A stretch of DNA of 6,790 nt from CANNDT01 sp945876205 (GTDB lineage Bacteria > Acidobacteriota > Vicinamibacteria > Vicinamibacterales > UBA2999): assembly GCA_947503365.1 (NCBI GenBank), contig CANNDT010000153.1, positions 1-6,790 of the forward strand. Reading direction: 5' to 3'. The position numbers and the translations under genes are program-made. This document shows, in pieces, positions 5,393 through 6,790 of the stretch; the stretch's first letter is position 1; each line of letters opens with the position of its first letter. The notes below the pieces were generated by a model. It worked only from the letters and a program-made list of their open reading frames with translations. It was not told where the DNA came from and did no database searches.

Positions 5393-5946
5393 GCGGTCCG
5401 CCGGCGGTCATACCAATCGGGCGTCTGCCCCATGAAGCCCTGTTGCGGTGCGAACGGCGGTCGTTGCGTATGAAGTTGCAATTGCTCTAGTGCGGTGCGG
5501 GTGCGGAACGCGTCGACCCCGGCGTAAATCAGTTCTGGATAGAAGGGACTGTTGTTGTCGATCACTCGCACCATGTTGTTGTGGGCATCGGTGAACGCAC
5601 TACGCGCTTCAACGAACCGAGCCAGCCGCTGATCAGGCGTTTCGTTTTCGGGCGCGCTAACCGGATTGATTGCGCCGAGAGTCGCCCGCACCCGCGCCAC
5701 GCACGTCCAGATTTCTCGGAGCGCTGCGAACTCTGCTTCAAATTGTGCGCCACTGACGGTCACCGCGTGAGTGAGTCTCGCCTGCAACGTGGCAAGTTGC
5801 TCGGCATAACGAGCCTCGACCCTCCGCAGCCATCGATCAGCGAGCCTTTCACCAAAAAATTTGGCGAGCCCCGCGATGAGCACGCCGGCACCTATCGTGC
5901 CCGCTAGGAAAACCCAGACGACATCGAATGCTTCTGCGGGTGTCAT
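5311..5946 (-). CDS. Uncharacterised membrane-anchored helical protein
   Basis: This 211-residue protein starts with ATG at 5944-5946 behind GGAG, 6 bases upstream. One N-terminal transmembrane segment (about 8-29, VVWVFLAGTIGAGVLIAGLA) is followed by a charged juxtamembrane helix (FFGERLADRWLRRVEARYAE) and a likely coiled coil through about residue 80 (EQLATLQARL...QFEAEFAALREIW). The rest (85-211) is helical, with an NNMVRVIDNNSPFYPELIY stretch. The layout (one TM, coiled coil, cytoplasmic helical domain) is seen in unnamed proteins found in accessory regions. I do not assign a function. It ends with TGA and overlaps the convergent small ORF by 82 bp. The zinc-finger-like remnant lies 53 bp upstream on the same strand. 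Confidence 0.75.
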   Translation of the reverse strand: MTPAEAFDVVWVFLAGTIGAGVLIAGLAKFFGERLADRWLRRVEARYAEQLATLQARLTHAVTVSGAQFEAEFAALREIWTCVARVRATLGAINPVSAPENETPDQRLARFVEARSAFTDAHNNMVRVIDNNSPFYPELIYAGVDAFRTRTALEQLQLHTQRPPFAPQQGFMGQTPDWYDRRRTAYDEVIAGAEAVSVAIRGRLASISIRE

Positions 5947-5999
5947 GGTCGGCTCCGCCCTGTGGTGATCTCGAAAACGATGAGATGGTTGCGTTGATC

Positions 6000-6359
6000 T
6001 TACACGGGCATTGCGGCTGCGGCGGCCTCTCGCTTCATCAACTCTTCCCGAATCGCCTGCATCGCGGCATCGGGGGCCGCTTCGCCTGTCACCTGTTCGC
6101 GGTGAACAAACCGCAGCCGCTCATTCAGCGGGGTTGCCGGGTGGTGGCGGCGTGCTGTCGTCATCGGTGCGGCCCCACGCCTCCCGTACCTGCGGCGCTT
6201 CCGTGCCCGAATCGACGCCTGTGTCATCTTCCTTCGCCGCGTAACGCGGTTGATGTATGCGTGCCCGCCGCACGACGACGAGCAGAAGCGTTTCTTGTCC
6301 GTCTTGCTGCCTGGCGCATCGGCCCGCGTTCGGGATCGATCGCGGCGCAGGATTGCAGG
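6000..6359 (-). pseudogene. Remnant of a small zinc-finger-like basic protein
   Basis: The minus-strand frame ending with TAA at 6000 contains DKKRFCSSSCGGHAYINR (cysteines at 6284 and 6272), very like the second half of small FCSxxC zinc-binding proteins, followed by a strongly basic stretch (RRRK...RARKRRRYGRR) and a C-terminal helix (MQAIREELMKREAAAAA). The partner CxxC expected some 15 residues earlier is missing; the matching place reads PAILRRD. Between 6447 and the first cysteine there is no ATG, GTG or TTG in this frame, so the finger cannot be translated intact from a normal nearby start. Possible shorter products start at ATG 6227 (75 residues) or ATG 6164 (54 residues, GGGG about 8 bases upstream). 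A frameshift or 5' loss is the simplest reading. If instead a short product is made, it would be a basic helical protein of unknown role. Confidence 0.35.
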
Positions 6360-6436
6360 CTGATCTTTTTTAGAGGGGGTGCGGACGATCGCGCCCCTTC
6401 GAGGTATCCGCCCCCGATTAGAATCCGTGACGTAAC

Positions 6437-6452
6437 GGAGGACCGCATGTAA
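6437..6452 (+). promoter_or_regulatory. Strong Shine-Dalgarno with a start-stop pair (ATG-TAA)
   Basis: GGAGG (6438-6442 region) lies 5 bases before ATG at 6447-6449, an ideal initiation site. The very next codon is TAA (6450-6452). The frame then stays open to 6701. TAA ends three other genes here (DUF5615, cupin, GGDEF), so it is a normal stop codon in this organism. The result is either a nonsense mutation or a one-codon leader ORF. Confidence 0.7.
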
Positions 6453-6701
6453 GCTGAAACGCGAAGTACCACCACCGCCATCATCGGGATCGTTGCTTGG
6501 CTTGTGTTCATGTTCATCGCATTGCCGTGGGTGATGGATCAACTGAACGCGATCGGTGTGGCGCACCTAGGGGGATTGATAATCGCCGGCTTCGGCCTGA
6601 TGGCGTGGATGATATTCCGGGTTGAGCAGGCCACTGACCGAGGCTTCGCACGGCTCGACGCGACCATCCGTGAAGCGGGGAAAGGGGAGATGTCCCAGTA
6701 G
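6447..6701 (+). pseudogene. Small two-TM protein gene with TAA at codon 2
   Basis: Counting from the well-placed ATG at 6447, the frame reads M, stop, then AETRSTTTAIIGIVAWLVF and onward to TAG at 6699-6701, 83 sense codons in all. Two hydrophobic segments are clear: residues 11-30 and 41-57 (LGGLIIAGFGLMAWMIF), then a charged tail (VEQATDRGFARLDATIREAG). Starting instead at the GTG at 6504 (no good Shine-Dalgarno) would cut the first membrane segment in half, which argues that the original start was the ATG at 6447. So the gene looks intact except for one codon. It may be inactivated by a single base change (for example CAA or AAA to TAA), misread at that base, or translated by re-initiation. 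Function unknown; small size and two TM segments recall holin-like or phage/plasmid accessory proteins, but nothing more specific supports that. Confidence 0.55.
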
Positions 6702-6722
6702 CTGTTGAAAATTGAAAGCGGC

Positions 6723-6790
6723 GGCTCCTCACTGCTCGTGATACACGAGTGGTGTCTAAGCCCGAGGCGCAAGCCTCACAAGAAGGAGCC
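6723..6790 (+). other. Branched inverted-repeat structure at window end, possible structured RNA
   Basis: An outer 7-bp pair, GGCTCCT (6723-6729) with AGGAGCC (6784-6790), encloses two hairpins: an 11-bp stem (6730-6740 with 6744-6754, two G-U pairs) closed by an ATA loop, and a 5-bp stem GAGGC/GCCTC (6764-6768, 6773-6777) closed by the GNRA tetraloop GCAA. This is a plausible three-way junction. It is not a tRNA: there is no T-loop TTCRA and the arms do not fit. No riboswitch or ribozyme consensus was recognised. It is non-coding and lies 21 bp after the two-TM gene. Confidence 0.4.

Noticed and set aside
5928..6452. Open plus-strand frame of 174 codons
   Set aside because: Its translation is rich in Cys, Arg and Pro with no domain-like pattern, it overlaps the start of the well-supported minus-strand membrane gene, and it ends at the TAA of the start-stop pair. 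It looks like an antisense shadow.
6723..6790. A tRNA gene at the window end, suggested by a 7-bp closing stem
   Set aside because: There is no T-loop, no D-arm and no proper anticodon arm; the internal hairpins are the wrong sizes.

Overview
The window is GC-rich bacterial DNA. Both complete tRNA genes encode their CCA ends, TAA/TAG/TGA all act as stops, and the genes are short and mostly single or in pairs. Nothing names the species. The gene style (NHL-repeat protein, DUF433/DUF5615 pair, GGDEF protein with an acidic tail, heptamer repeats between genes) would suit a soil or groundwater lineage such as Acidobacteriota, but that is a guess.

Layout. (1) 1-440: the 3' end of an NHL/beta-propeller gene followed by a terminator-like hairpin. 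(2) 487-648: a non-coding array of roughly 20-bp repeats that looks like a transposon end. (3) 684-3249: a segment bounded by a direct repeat of the 3' half of tRNA-Arg(TCT). The right copy belongs to an intact minus-strand tRNA gene (3200-3276). The left copy (684-731) is a decayed fragment. Between them are a leftward set of a small unknown ORF, a DUF433 antitoxin and a DUF5615 PIN-like toxin, and a rightward full-length Fic AMP-transferase with a C-terminal winged helix. The Fic start codon lies in a duplicated palindromic operator. No integrase is visible. This looks like a miniature tRNA-borne island of about 2.5 kb. (4) 3200-4898: a core-like block of tRNA-Arg, a cupin, a divergent GGDEF protein with an insertion between its I-site and GGDEF motifs, a heptamer repeat tract, and tRNA-His(GTG) with a strong terminator. 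(5) 4934-6790: a second accessory-looking region downstream of tRNA-His. It holds two uncharacterised genes, a remnant of a small zinc-finger-like gene, a two-TM small protein whose well-placed ATG is followed at once by TAA, and a branched inverted-repeat structure ending at the window edge.

How it fits together. The two tRNA genes point their 3' ends outward, and both outer flanks carry accessory or decayed genes, as expected where tRNA 3' ends are integration hotspots. The left island carries two growth-control systems: DUF433/DUF5615, translationally coupled by a GTGA overlap, and Fic, which contains its own class II inhibitory motif. The Fic operator overlaps its own near-leaderless start, and its wHTH makes self-repression a testable idea.
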